Origin: Typhlomys cinereus
Lineage: Eukaryota > Chordata > Mammalia > Rodentia > Platacanthomyidae
Reading direction: 5' to 3'
DNA length: 64,000 bases
Assembly (NCBI GenBank): GCA_023101885.1
Contig: JALPQD010000007.1
Location: 2,624,124-2,688,123, forward strand
Positions 48,214 to 58,690 of the stretch are shown in pieces. A program made the position numbers and the translations under genes. Every line of letters begins with the position of its first letter. Position 1 is the stretch's first letter. Below the pieces are notes generated by a model. That model was given only the letters and a program-made list of their open reading frames with translations. It was not told the origin of the DNA and made no database searches.

Positions 48214-48500
48214 AGAGGCAACCCTGAGATCTATAGAAGCAGACAGGCAGGAGGGTGGGATTGATGGAGGGATGGGAGGGAGAGACGATAGAGGGAAGCA
48301 GGGATAAGTGCTCAATATGTTTGTGAAAGTAGAAAAATTGAAAAGCAGTAGTCAAACTAGAGGGAACCCTGGGGTCCACAGAAGCAGATGACAGGAGGGC
48401 GGGAGAGAAGGGAAGGGAAGAAGGATGGGTGGGAGGGGGATGGAGGGAACCAGAGATAAGTACTCAAAATCCTTGTAAAAGTAGAAAAATAAAATAATAA
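48214..48500 (+). repeat. 145-bp tandem duplication of an L1-like 3' end
   Basis: Unit 1 begins at 48214 (AGAGGCAACCCTGAGATCT) and unit 2 at 48359 (AGAGGGAACCCTGGGGTCC), 145 bp apart. Each continues with an AGAAGCAGA motif, a polypurine tract, GATAAGT(A/G)CTCAA and a GTAGAAAAAT tail. A single copy of the same block is at about 6080-6235. Confidence 0.8.
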
Positions 48501-48715
48501 ATAAAAATAGGAAACTCCAAAGAAGGATGAAAACTGTGAGAGGCACCATCTCAGCTGCACAAGCTTCAGACTGAAGGGACTTCAGCGCACAGGGAAAAGG
48601 AGCACGTGTCACCGCCTCCATCTGCCACCCGCAGCGTCTGAAGACTGAAGCAAGCATGCCGGCCACAGTCATTTCTTACAGGGTTTTCTGAAGGCGAGGA
48701 CGAGAATTGTTCCTC

Positions 48716-49140
48716 GGTGCCTGTCAAGGTTGATCTTGGTTGTCAACGTGCCGGGATCTGGAATCAGCTAAGCAACTTGGCATGATGAAGCGAGAATTTC
48801 TAAGTTAGGTTAAGTAAAGAGGGGAGACCCAACTTCAGTATGGGCAGCGCCTCCCTCTGGCAGCCCACTTAAAAGAAGATGCCAGGACAAAGCTTCATGA
48901 TTTTCACCTACTTGCCTTCACTTGCTGCGGGTGAGTTCATCTATTCTATTCCTGAGTTCACTTCTGCTGCTGCTCCTCCTCCTCCTCCTTTTTCTTCTCC
49001 TCCATCTTTCCTGACCGCACAGCCCACTCCTTCAGTCTTTCATCATGTGCCTGGCGACCCCTCCTCTCCCAGGAACACTCCAGGTCTTCAGTGCCACATC
49101 AGAGCTACTGAGACTTTCAGCCTCTTGAACTGAGCACTGG
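48716..49140 (+). mobile_element. MaLR-like LTR, plus strand
   Basis: TTGATCTTGGTTGTCAACGT, GGGGAGACCCAACTTCAGTA and TGGGCAGCGCC match a rodent LTR-like repeat. The centre has a CT-rich tract (CTCCTCCTCC). It abuts the next LTR. Confidence 0.5.
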
Positions 49141-49156
49141 TGAATTGCTAGGCTCT

Positions 49157-49575
49157 CGTGAGAGTTATCTTGGGTGGCAACTTGACACGCCTGGCATTAA
49201 CTAAGATCAGTTGAGAACACACCTGGCAAGATCAGCTGAGACCACCTGAAGAGATTATCTGAATAATTCAAAGATCAGCCCTCGATCCCACTGGAACCTC
49301 CATAGATCCCACTGGAACCTCCCAGTAGTGGACCAGATAAAAGGAGCCACAGAACAGACGACTAAGAGAGAGAGATTCTCCAGTCTTGCAATTCTAAGCC
49401 TCTTGGATGGGTGTGATGTAGCCGTCTCTGGCTTAGGCCAGCCAGCCATGCCACTTCCACTGTGAAAGACCATACCTTCCCTTTGGAACCCTAAGGTGAA
49501 TACAGTTCTTTTTCTCCCTCACATTATTTCACTTTGAATGCTCTTTCACAGCAATAGTTAAGAGTAACCGTTGCA
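49157..49575 (+). mobile_element. MaLR-type LTR
   Basis: Same family as 55420-55802: shared TGGCAACTTGACACGCCTG, TTAACTAAGATCAG, GCCAGCCAGCCATGCCA and a TTTCACAGCAATAG-type end. Ends align as CGTGAGAGTTA and TAACCGTTGCA, decayed from TG...CA, with flanking pentamers GCTCT and GCTCC. It carries a short internal duplication of GATCCCACTGGAACCTCC. Confidence 0.75.
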
Positions 49576-50160
49576 GCTCCCAACCTCCCTTTCCCTACAT
49601 CTCTGTCTGCAGATGATGCAGGTCGTTCTCTGACAACTTCTTTTGTCCTTCTGTCCTATGTTGAGCAGATATGGGGCACCTGCTTGACATCAGAAAAAGA
49701 GGCCAATTATGTCTAAGTCCTCTCAATTATTTCTTTTTCCTTGAAGATTAAAACTGTTCTTTCTTGTGAGAGACTGTTCTCATTTACATACCATTTCATT
49801 TAATCATGGTGGCTAACCAACTCGAAAGCATTGCTCTTGAAATAAGAAAAATATGAAGAGGAAGGATGTTCATTTCAATAAATGGAACTTAGTGAAGATA
49901 AAATTATGTTTTCCCAGCTACTTAGCTCATCTTTACCAGCTCATTACAGTGTGTTTGAAAGATAGAACACACTGCTTCATAGTGGGCTTTGGGTATTTCA
50001 TAAAGAATGGGACTACTAGAATGTTACCCCTGGTGACAGTTGATTCTCAGAGAGATTTGTAGAACAACTTTTTGAACTTGGAAACTACTACTGTTTCATC
50101 CTCAAAAATGGACCTCAACTGAAGTATTGTAAAATGTTAAATACCTTCCTTTACAAAAGA
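49576..50160. other. Unique sequence
   Basis: Nothing recognised. Frame 49853-50062 is unsupported. Confidence 0.4.
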
Positions 50161-50345
50161 GTGCTTCTTGGTTGAGGGATGAGAATTGTTCTGGTCTATG
50201 AATATAATGATAAGTGTTTAGAGGGAAGTTTGCAACAGGTACTTATGGGAAGGGAGGGGATAGGATTGGGTGGTAAGGGGTGAAAAAGACATAAATTCGT
50301 TGCATCCATGTATGATAGCGTCAATGAATAAAAATACATTAAAAT
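50161..50345 (+). mobile_element. Old L1 3' tail fragment
   Basis: Ends ATAAATTCGTTGCATCCATG then AATGAATAAAAATACATT, similar to the tail at 8395-8450. Preceded by a short G-rich purine tract. Confidence 0.5.
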
Positions 50346-50596
50346 GGTAGCTAATATTCTAGGACATGGGCAAAGCCTCTTAACCAATCGACGTCTAGTG
50401 GATGCTGATGCAGTTCCAGTGTAGCGTGAAAACCTTCGTTCTCTTTTATAGTTTCCATTGTTTATCCTGAAAGCACTTCATGGTGAAAGTCAATGAGCAA
50501 ACAAGAATGTTTTAATTCTCTTCTTTGAAGTTTTAACCTGTTCTGGAAACATGTACTATATTTTGAAATGGAAAAATGCGTGTAATCTTAAATGGT
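50346..50596. other. Unique AT-rich sequence
   Basis: Nothing recognised. Confidence 0.4.
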
Positions 50597-50599
50597 TAC

Positions 50600-50892
50600 A
50601 ATGAGTAAAAATGTGTATTTGTGTGCATGTATATGTGTGTGTTCATATATGTATATATATGTGTATGTGTATGTTCATATACGTGTGTATGTGCATGTGT
50701 ATGTGTGTGGATGTATGTGTGTATGTGTGTGGATGTATGTGTGTATGTGTATGCATATGTGTAGATGTATATCTGTGTGTTAAGGTATGTGTGCATTTGT
50801 ATGCATGTGCATGTATGTTTGTATGTGTTTATTTGCTTACATGTTGTGCATATATGTGTGCATATGTGTGCATGTATGTGTGCACACACATG
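50600..50892. repeat. TG/TATG degenerate satellite
   Basis: About 290 bp of alternating purine-pyrimidine repeats (TATGTGTGTG, TGCATATGTG). Similar in nature to 25205-25620 and 33215-33500. Confidence 0.92.
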
Positions 50893-51479
50893 CAGCTGGA
50901 ACCCTGAAAGTTCAATGATATGCCCTTTCTACAGGTAGAGAGCCTTGGAACCCTGCGTTACAAAGCTTCCCTCTGCTCAGTTCTCCTCCCATGCAGTTTT
51001 TGTACCTAAGGAATCGTCCTAGTGAAACCGTGCCTCATCGGTTATGCAATCAAGACAACCCCTCACTTGCAGGCCTAGAACCTGATTTTAATCTGTGGGG
51101 TCTCTCTTAGATGGACCTGAAGTCTGGCTCCTGTGTCAGGCTGAAAATCACTACTAACCATCACATGATCCACCTGAAAGATCCAGTCAACTTGGAACCG
51201 ATGTGTCATGTTCTCTCCACAACGATCTCCATGGGCGTCCTCAGCCCTCGCTCGCCCTGTCGGCCCCATAGATGGGTTCACATGCTATCTGAGAAGGGAA
51301 AGTTTGATGGTTCATTTCTAACTCAGCTCTCAAGCACTTCTTGCTTTTTGCAAGGGAACATTTCTCAGGGCAGCTTGTTACTTACAGGGGTGATTATTTC
51401 ACATGCAATCCAGCATTGTCTGACCAAATAAGAAAATCTTTCAGCAGGCGCCCTCTGGCTGCCCTGCCAAGGAGAGACT
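50893..51479. other. Unique sequence
   Basis: No recognised gene. Frame 51111-51431 (+, 106 codons) has no similarity I know. Confidence 0.35.
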
Positions 51480-51800
51480 GAGTCAAGCAAAGCACAGGGC
51501 CCAGATAGCGAGAAAACAGCTAGAGTCCTCCAAGGTAAGCTCCACGAGTCCTGACACCAACAAGACAGGCCCGGAAATCTGCTCTGGTGTCCCGGAGCAT
51601 CGCGGCAGCAAGGACCCCGAAGTCAACACCGACCCGCGAGAGATGCGGCAGCTCCTGCGTCCTGTCGTCACGCCGGGACTGGCGATTTCTGTGACTGAGA
51701 GCTGAGCCGCGGAGCTCGCAGGCGGGGCTTCCCTTGGGGTAGCAGCCTTCGAAGGAGCCCTGCCTGGTGATGGGCAGTGACAGTTAGGAGAATCGAGGGC
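51480..51800. other. GC-rich CpG cluster
   Basis: The most CpG-dense interval in the window, for example GGAGCATCGCGGCAGCAAGG, CGACCCGCGAGAGATGCGG and GAGCCGCGGAGCTCGCAGGC. It could be a remnant of a rodent L1 5' UTR, an LTR or a small CpG island. I cannot choose between these. The twin-primed L1 begins about 70 bp to the right. Confidence 0.4.
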
Positions 51801-51861
51801 TCTGCCTTTTCACCCCAGACACAAGAGTCGTGGTAGCTCTATCTACTAGAAAACCTATTAG

Positions 51862-51873
51862 AAATGCTGTGGC
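51862..51873. repeat. Target-site duplication of the inverted L1, left
   Basis: AAATGCTGTGGC. Its partner AAATGTTGTGGC is at 54899-54910, with one mismatch. Confidence 0.7.
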
Positions 51874-53470
51874 AGAGTTCCCCTCTCTCCACATCCTCTC
51901 CAGCATTTGTTGTTGTTTGTATTGTGGATTTTTGCCATCCTGACCGGGGTAAGATGATATCTCAGGGAAGTTTTGATTTGCATTTCCCTGATGGCTAAGG
52001 AAGTGGAGCATTTTTTCAGATAGTTGTTAGACATTTTAATTTCATCCCTAGTAAAGTTTCTTTTAAGTTCCAGGGCCCATTTTTTAATTGGGCCATTGTT
52101 TTCCTTGGAGTTTAGTTTTCTAAGTTCTTTGTGCACTCTGGATAATAGAGCTCTATCAGATGTGTGGTTCGTGAAGATTTTCTTCTATTCTGTGGGTTGC
52201 CTTTGAGCTCGTGTTACAATCTCTTTATCTGAACAGAAGCTCTTTAATTTCACAAGATCCCAACTGTTGAGAGTTGGTAGCAGTGACTGTGCCATTGGAT
52301 GTCTGTTTAGGAACTGTTGTCCTAGCCCAATCAGCTTGAGGGAGTTCCCTACCCTTTCAACTATGGTTTTTATAGTCTCTGGCCTTAAATCAAGGTCCTT
52401 GATCCATTTGGAATTAAGTCTTGTACAAAGTGACAAGTACGGGTCCAGTTTTAATCTTCTACATGTGGAGATCCAGTTTTGCCAGAACCATTTGTTGAAG
52501 ATACTGTTCTCTTTCCATTGGATTTTTTGGGCCCCTTTGTCAAAGACCAAATGGCTGTATTTTTGTGGGCTTATATCTGGGTCTTCAAGCCTTATCCGTT
52601 GATCTGTGTGTCTATTTTGGAGCCAGTACCAGGCTATTTTTACAACTATGGATTTATAGTATAGACTAAGATTTGGTATGGTGATACCTCCAGCAGTGTT
52701 TTTGTTACTCAGGATTGTCTTTGCTATCCTGGGTCTTTTGCGCCTCCATATGAATTTTGAGATTGTTTGGTCAACTTCTTTAAAGAATTGCTTTGGGATT
52801 TTAATTGGTATAGCATTGAATTTGTATATTGCCTTTGGTAGGATGGTCATTTTTACGATGTTGATTCTACCAATCCAGGAACATGGGAGGTCTTTCCACC
52901 TTCTGGTGTCTTCTGCAATTTCTTTCTTGAGGGTTTTAAAGTTTTCATTGTAAAGGTCTTTATCTCCTTGGTTAGGTTTATACCAAGGTATTTCATTTTT
53001 GGGGGGCTATAGTAAATGGGATTGTTTCTCTCAGGGCTTTTTCACTTCTTTCATTCTGGGCATATAGGAAAGACACTGATTTTTGTACATTTATATCCTG
53101 CTACCCTGCTGAACTTCTCAATTAGTTCCAGGAGCTTCCTGGTGGATTTTTTGGGATCACTCAGATATAAGATCATGTCATCTGCAAATAGGGATAGCTT
53201 GACTTCTTCCTTGCCAATTTGAATCCTTTTTATGTCCCTTTCTTGTCTTATGGCTTCAGCTAAGACTTCAAGTACAATATTGAATAGAAGTGGTGAGAGT
53301 GGACAGCCTTGTCTAGTTCCTGATCCAAGTGGGAATGCTTCCAGTTGTTCCCCATTGAGCATAATCCTTGCTGTAGGCTTGTTGTATACAGCTTTTATTA
53401 TATTTGATAAAGATTCCTTCCATTCCTACAGTCTCTAGCAGTTTGATCATAAAAGGCTGTTGGATCTTGG
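51874..53470 (-). pseudogene. L1 ORF2 (reverse transcriptase and C-terminal part), inverted
   Basis: Broken ORF2 on the minus strand. It includes the RT motif [20 protein letters not shown] and the catalytic FADD motif (53177-53188) in 53051-53362, a 221-codon open stretch at 52185-52850 (RRKRPRIAKTILSNKNTAGG), and a later piece at 51858-52136 ending in [12 protein letters not shown]. Stops near 53050 and frameshifts near 53400 and 52150 interrupt it. The endonuclease domain and ORF1 are missing. ORF2 normally encodes the endonuclease and reverse transcriptase that copy L1 RNA into DNA. Confidence 0.92.
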
Positions 53471-53860
53471 GAATGCAGGCTCATACAGCCACTCTGGCCA
53501 GACGTCTGGAGATTCTTAAAGAAATTAAAGATTGAAATGCCATATGACCCTGCTATTCCACTTTTGGGAATAACCCCCCATGTAGCAGAGGTCCACCTCA
53601 ACAGCACAAGTGCGACCATGTTCATAGCAGCACTGTTTACAATAGCAAAGTCATGGAATCAACCCAAATGTCCAAGAGTTGACGAGTGGATAAGGAAAAT
53701 GTGGTACATCTATACAATGGAGTACTACTCAACCATTAAAAATGATGAAGTACTGGAATTTGCCGGGAAATGGATGTCATTAGAAACAATTATATTAAGT
53801 GAAGTATCCCAGACCCAGAAAATTAAGCACCGTATGTACTCCCTAATAGGTGGCTCCTAG
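53471..53860 (+). pseudogene. L1 ORF2 C terminus
   Basis: The last ~107 codons (53537-53860) read MPYDPAIPLLGI, then MFIAALFTIAKSWNQPKCP and KMWYIYTMEYYS, ending SLIGGS and a TAG at 53858-53860, the canonical end of mammalian L1 ORF2. The preceding 66 bases (GGGAATGCAGGCTC...) are also ORF2 but out of frame. Confidence 0.95.
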
Positions 53861-54898
53861 TACCAAACCCACCCAGCCTACCTGGAGACACTCTACGATA
53901 AATCTCTGTAATACAGTAATTGCAAGGAGTATGAATAGGCAGGATGGGGTATGAAGGCCACACCAGAAACAAGGAGAGAGAGGACCATGTAACAGCAGAG
54001 AAAATAGGCCTCCATCAAGGACTGCAAGTAAGCAATGAGACATCTGGTTAAGTTCACAGACTTTTCATTCCTGATCATCTACAACTGAGGGGGTGTGATC
54101 TCACCAGAAGGGGAGGGCATATAGTCTGGCAGATAATAAGTAACCATTTTGCAAATGGGTGATTGACCCCTCCCTCACTGTGGTTTCCTACTTTTATTGC
54201 ATCTACCTTTGAATATACTCTTATAACAAGACTCTAATTTAACAGCTTTTATCTCTGGCCAGGGGGTGACATCCAATACCCATCAGGATGGAGTGAAGGG
54301 CATTGCAGGAGCAGCAAAACCACAAAAGAAAATCAACAAACCATAATCCAGAACTTCAGAGACTCTATATCAACCACTTAGAACTAGGCCAGCCTAATCT
54401 CTCCCCATCCTGAAGCTCAGGGAAATTTGCGGAAGAGCGAGCGGTAAGAGTGTAAGAGCAAAAGGATGGGAGGAGCAATGATTTGCAAGATACTCCACAC
54501 AAGTTAGGGCCGAAGCAATCATAATTGGACTTTGCATACCCTGCGCAATGTCCAACACATTATTGTCCCCACAAAGTCTAGCATCAGCTAAAGGCACCAA
54601 GATCCTTGGAGGCAAGGGATTGACAGCCAAAATAGTGTTCCTATGCTTAAGGGGAACACAGGAAAGGGTTCAGGGAAATGCCGCCAGGTCCTTGTATGTC
54701 ATCGGAGAGGAGAACCCAGCGGAGAGTTTGGCATGCACATTAAAGGATTCTCCGGGGATTGGGGGAGGGGAGGCACTGGAGGGTAGGGAGGGTGGGGTGA
54801 GGGGAGGTCGAGCAGAGGAGTGGGGGGAGGAGGAGGGAGGGAGGAACCGGTGTACCTATTAAGTTTGTATGAGCGGAGATAATAAAAAATGTTTAAAA
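53861..54898 (+). mobile_element. L1 3' UTR with G-rich polypurine tract
   Basis: About 1.04 kb. The last part has a G-rich purine tract at 54745-54845 (GGGAGGGTGGGG-type), then TTAAGTTTGTATGAGCGG and an A-rich tail. Copies or pieces of this UTR are at 1-230, 16608-17549, 10660-10795 and 63695-64000. Polypurine tracts that can form G-quadruplexes are a known conserved L1 3' UTR feature. Confidence 0.92.
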
Positions 54899-54910
54899 AA
54901 ATGTTGTGGC
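54899..54910. repeat. Target-site duplication of the inverted L1, right
   Basis: AAATGTTGTGGC, matching 51862-51873 at 11 of 12 positions. Confidence 0.7.
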
Positions 54911-55414
54911 GTACGGAATCACCAATTGTGACTGATTTGGTGCCTAACTGTGTACCAAATGCTCCTGTGTCCACATGGAAAGGTTACAAGCTGCAGTTCA
55001 CTCTCTTCTCTTGAGGAGAATACTTTAACTCCTGGAAGGATTTCCTTGGTGATAAGTACCCAGGATTGGCTGCAAGGTGCAACCAGGTGTGTCCCTCATA
55101 CGTCCACTTCTCAATGCACCGTTCTGCTTGTCTTTCCTTTGCAAAGAATGATGTAGGTGTGTTCACTTTGGCACAGTTCCTGCAACTGCAGAGGAAGAGG
55201 AACTGCATTGACTTGTAGCAACATGCCAAGTCTCAATCAAAATATATGATTGTGAAATAGAATAAATTTATGAGGCAAAAAGTGAAACACAGAAATAATG
55301 CAGATATAAGTAGAAATCACCTGACGTTGTCCACCACAGTCAAACAGTGTTACTAGGTAGTCAATGGAAGATGTTGCTTTTATTGGTTTGTAAATTTGTA
55401 ATTGTTTTTGAATG
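54911..55414. other. Unique sequence
   Basis: No recognised gene or repeat. Confidence 0.4.
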
Positions 55415-55419
55415 ATCAT
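55415..55419. repeat. Target-site duplication, left
   Basis: ATCAT, repeated exactly at 55803-55807. Confidence 0.75.
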
Positions 55420-55802
55420 TGTGATAGTTAAGCCTGGATGTCAACTTGACACACCTGTTGTTAACTAAGATGAGCTGAGACCATACCTGGAAGGATCACC
55501 TGAGATCACCTGAAAAGATTATACCTGCCCTAGATCAAAACCTCCAAAGATCTCATAGGAACCACAGCAGTAATGGACCATATATGAGGGACCACAAACT
55601 ATAGATGGGGAGACATTCCAGAAATGCTAGGGCTATGTGGAGGTCTACTGAGACTTAATCTGCCAGCCAGCCAGCCAGCCATGCCATTGCTGCCTTGAAA
55701 GATCTATTTCCCCTCTAGAACTGTAAGTTGAAGAAATCTCCTTTCTCCCATAAGTCGTTTGACTTTGGGTGCTCTCTCACAGAGTAAGGAGTAACTATTA
55801 CA
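55420..55802 (+). mobile_element. Solo MaLR-type LTR, 383 bp
   Basis: Begins TGTGATAGTTA and ends TAACTATTACA, inverted ends with one mismatch and TG...CA termini. The flanking ATCAT duplication is 5 bp, as in ERVL/MaLR elements. The end text CTCTCACAGAGTAAGGAGTA resembles rodent ORR1-type LTR ends. A GCCAGCCAGCCAGCCA run is at 55663-55680. No internal region is attached, so it is a solo LTR. Confidence 0.8.
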
Positions 55803-55807
55803 ATCAT

Positions 55808-56042
55808 ACATTAAATCCTACAGGTTTAAAATAATGGTTTCATTGATCTTAAAAAACAGCGATTGCAGATCCCCAGATAGGTTAGCAGTAAAGGCATGTG
55901 TATTGAAACTGGGGACCTGAATTCCATCCCCACAGCCCACGTGGTGGAAGGAGACAACTGACTTCTGGCAATAGGTCTTGATGTAACTGAAAAGAAATAG
56001 CACAGGAAGAGTCAACATTCTCTTCTGTTCTCATTATCTGAT
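55808..56042. other. Probable old SINE remnant
   Basis: GCAGTAAAGGCATGTGTATT and CCTGAATTCCATCCCC look like a decayed tRNA-like head. Too diverged to name. Confidence 0.35.
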
Positions 56043-56095
56043 TCTGAAACAGATTCTTGCTATGTAGCACAGGTTGTCCCAGAATTTACACACCC
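56043..56095 (-). mobile_element. B1 fragment, antisense
   Basis: TCTTGCTATGTAGCACAGGT then TGTCCCAGAATTTACAC are reversed B1 phrases. Only about 50 bp. Confidence 0.55.
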
Positions 56096-56869
56096 TCTTT
56101 TCTTTCCTTATCTCTCTTGTCCATGTCTGTCCTTCAAAGACACACAGACACACAAAGATGGAAGTCAGTCGAAATGGTTCAAATATTAAATGATATGTAA
56201 GGTCCATGAAAGGTGTCTGATTTTGAACATTGGCTATATTCAACCGAAATTTGCCAAAATTAAATATAAAAATTGCCCCTGGGTTAAAGAGGTTGCAGTA
56301 AAGTTTGCCTGGTATGCAGGTGACCTTGGGCCCAATCAGTTCATCAAGAAAGCTTTGAGTCATTGTGAAAGTGGTAACAAATCTTCAACTTGTGTTTCTG
56401 TCTATGTTCTTCACACAAATCTATTCATAGTCCTTGAAATTACACAACAGTGGCTTCGGAAATATTTGAGGGCACATAAGTACTGAATACTTTAGGGTCA
56501 GTCTCTGTGTCTTACTACGACCACACTTTATTACTAAAAGCCACAACTAATGCTGATGCTCTAGATTTGTTGAACACTTTTCTTACAGCATCTACCCCTC
56601 AAAGGTATCCACCCCTCAAAGTCATACGTCCAACCTCTTTATATTGTGACATATCTACTGTCATCAACAGTCCATGCTGTCAAGTCACCAATCAGGTTAA
56701 AAAATTATCTCAAAATATCTCATAATATTTAAACAAACTTACAATTGTGAATGAGGCCACATTCCTAGCTATCATGGGCTGCTTTGTGCCTCGTGGTCTT
56801 CAGGTTAGAATAGAACTTTATCCTATTGAGAAACATTAGAAATAGCCTTTCAGTATTTGTTATTATTCT
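56096..56869. other. Unique sequence
   Basis: No recognised gene. The 98-codon frame at 56190-56486 is unsupported. Confidence 0.35.
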
Positions 56870-57190
56870 TAGTTGTTTTTTTTTTTTTTGGTTAGCTTAC
56901 AAAGTATAAAGTTCCCATGTGAGACTTCAACATATTTCATTTTGATTGGTTCCTTGACGATTGTCCCCTTAGTATGCTGAGGGTTCAGTCTCTTCCTCTC
57001 CCCAGAACCCAGGGTTCAGTTACTCTGTCTCACCAACCTGCTCTGGGGGTCTCCAGTCTCTGCTGGTATTATACCACGCTGGTATTATACACACTCCCAC
57101 CCAGTATTTATGTAGGTTCTGGGGTTCTGAATATCAGTCACTCTTTCACAGGAAGCACTTTAGCACTCAGATATCACCCCAATTTATGAG
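56870..57190 (-). mobile_element. Old L1 3' fragment, antisense
   Basis: T run at 56875-56890, then GGTTAGCTTACAAAGTATAA and AGTTCCCATGTGAGACTTC, typical of the antisense of old rodent L1 3' ends. Tentative. Confidence 0.4.
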
Positions 57191-57299
57191 CTTTGTTTTT
57201 TGATGCAAAGGTTAAATTTTGTCACTGTCATAGGTTCAGAACAGGTTTACAAAGTAAACACCAATGAGCTCTGAGCCCTTGCCACACACTGTTTCTAGT

Positions 57300-57540
57300 C
57301 AGGAAGAGAGAGATGGACAGAGAGAAAAAGTAAGGGAGAGGAGGGGAGAGAAGGGGAGGGGAGGACAGGAGGAAAGGGAAAGGGAAGGGAGGGAGAAGAG
57401 AGGAAGGGAAGGGAAATGGAGGGTAGGAGAGAGGGGAGGGAAGGACAATGTGAAAAGAAGAAAGAGAAATTTTAAGCAAGCCAGTAAGAAGGAAAGGGGA
57501 ACACAAAGGAAAGACTAAGGAGGGAAGTGAAGTTTTCACA
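57300..57540. repeat. GA/GGGA-rich polypurine tract
   Basis: About 240 bp almost wholly A and G on the plus strand, irregular GGAGGGGA units. Confidence 0.85.
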
Positions 57541-58479
57541 GGAAGAAAACCAAAGGAAGAAAAATTGGGGTTTTTAGTCTGTTAACAGGAAATGGCTGAG
57601 ATTTCAGATGGCAGATTCTTTTGCATTTTAAAGAAGCAAATTTCCCTTCAATGAAGATTCTCCAAGGACTGAATAGGCAAGAGACCATAAATCTTGTCTT
57701 CAAAAGTTTGACTTATATTTTCGGGGTCAGCAGTGAGTCTATCTGAAAAAGATTTAGTGTTGTCATTGTTTAAAGACCCACACATTAAACATGTCACTTC
57801 CTGACAAGACAAGCCAATTTGAAATTGATTTTGAATTGAAGAAAATTGGAAGGGAATTTAGCAGAATCATTATGTTGTCAAGAAGTTTTCATATTTTCAA
57901 TAATTCAGAAGCTAATTATTTTTACTCCAAGATTGCTCCAATTTTGTGTCTTCTTTTCTTGCAGTATTTCTCCCTGAACAACTTCAGTGTCTTCTCTAAA
58001 AGACAGGCAAGAGACTTGAAAGAAAACTCTCCCTGGGCTAAAGGACAAAGGGACATGTGGTAAACCTCAGTCTAGTATGCTTAGGACTCCCACCACACAT
58101 GATCAGCCCAGATTACCACACTTCATGAATTAGCTGCATGTTAAACTCTTCACGTAAACATATCATGACATAGGCAAAATATTCCTAAGAACCTATATTA
58201 TACTTTGTCTTAGTAAATGCAGGTGATTCCCACAATCATGGGAAACATAAGTAAATTGTGTCAAAGGGGCTCTGTTTCTGCCCTCTTCTTTTCTGTCACC
58301 TAGTATTCAAGGACACAAATATTTAAAATGACAGTGTCATTTTAAAACGATAGATGTACGTTCACCTGGAGCATGTCCATTGGGAAAAGAATGTTTGCCC
58401 AAGTAGCCAGGTTAGATGTGGTGCTGGAAGAGGAAGGGCAGCCCTGGATGCCACTGCAATGGGCTTGGCCAAGATATAG
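57541..58479. other. Unique sequence
   Basis: Nothing recognised. Confidence 0.4.
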
Positions 58480-58690
58480 CACTAAAGACAAATGGAAATG
58501 ATGGGGTTACAGACATGCTGCCTTGAGCCAAGCGACAGCTTGAATGGCCAGCCCATGTCCGCAGCTCCCCCAGAGAATGCGTGGGGTACAGCCCGGCTGA
58601 CAGCCTGACTTTCAGTCTCCCTGACTGTGAGGAAACTGACTTCTTTACAACCTTCCAGCTGTGGCGTGTTGGTGCAGCAGCTTTGAGAAG
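58480..58690 (+). mobile_element. Possible old MaLR-type LTR end
   Basis: TTTCAGTCTCCCTGACTGTG, then GAGGAAACTGACTTCTTTAC and TTGGTGCAGCAG resemble the right end of MST/MLT-type LTRs (CCTCCAGAACTGTGAGAAATAA...GGCAGCC). Tentative. The 164-codon minus-strand frame 58412-58906 crosses it and is not supported as a gene. Confidence 0.35.

Larger units (their letters stand above)
51874..54898 (+). mobile_element. 5'-truncated L1 with 5' inversion (twin priming)
   Basis: The element has two parts in opposite orientation. 51874-53470 is ORF2 read on the minus strand; 53471-54898 is the ORF2 end, the ~1 kb 3' UTR and an A-rich tail on the plus strand. In L1 coordinates the pieces meet: the inverted part ends at the ...[12 protein letters not shown] region and the direct part resumes within a few codons. 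This is the expected product when two primed cDNAs join. Several frameshifts and stops show that it is inactive. Confidence 0.93.

Noticed and set aside
55420..55802. Nonautonomous DNA transposon with terminal inverted repeats
   Set aside because: TG...CA ends, a 5-bp duplication and a MaLR-like 3' end fit a solo LTR better than a hAT element, which would give 8 bp.
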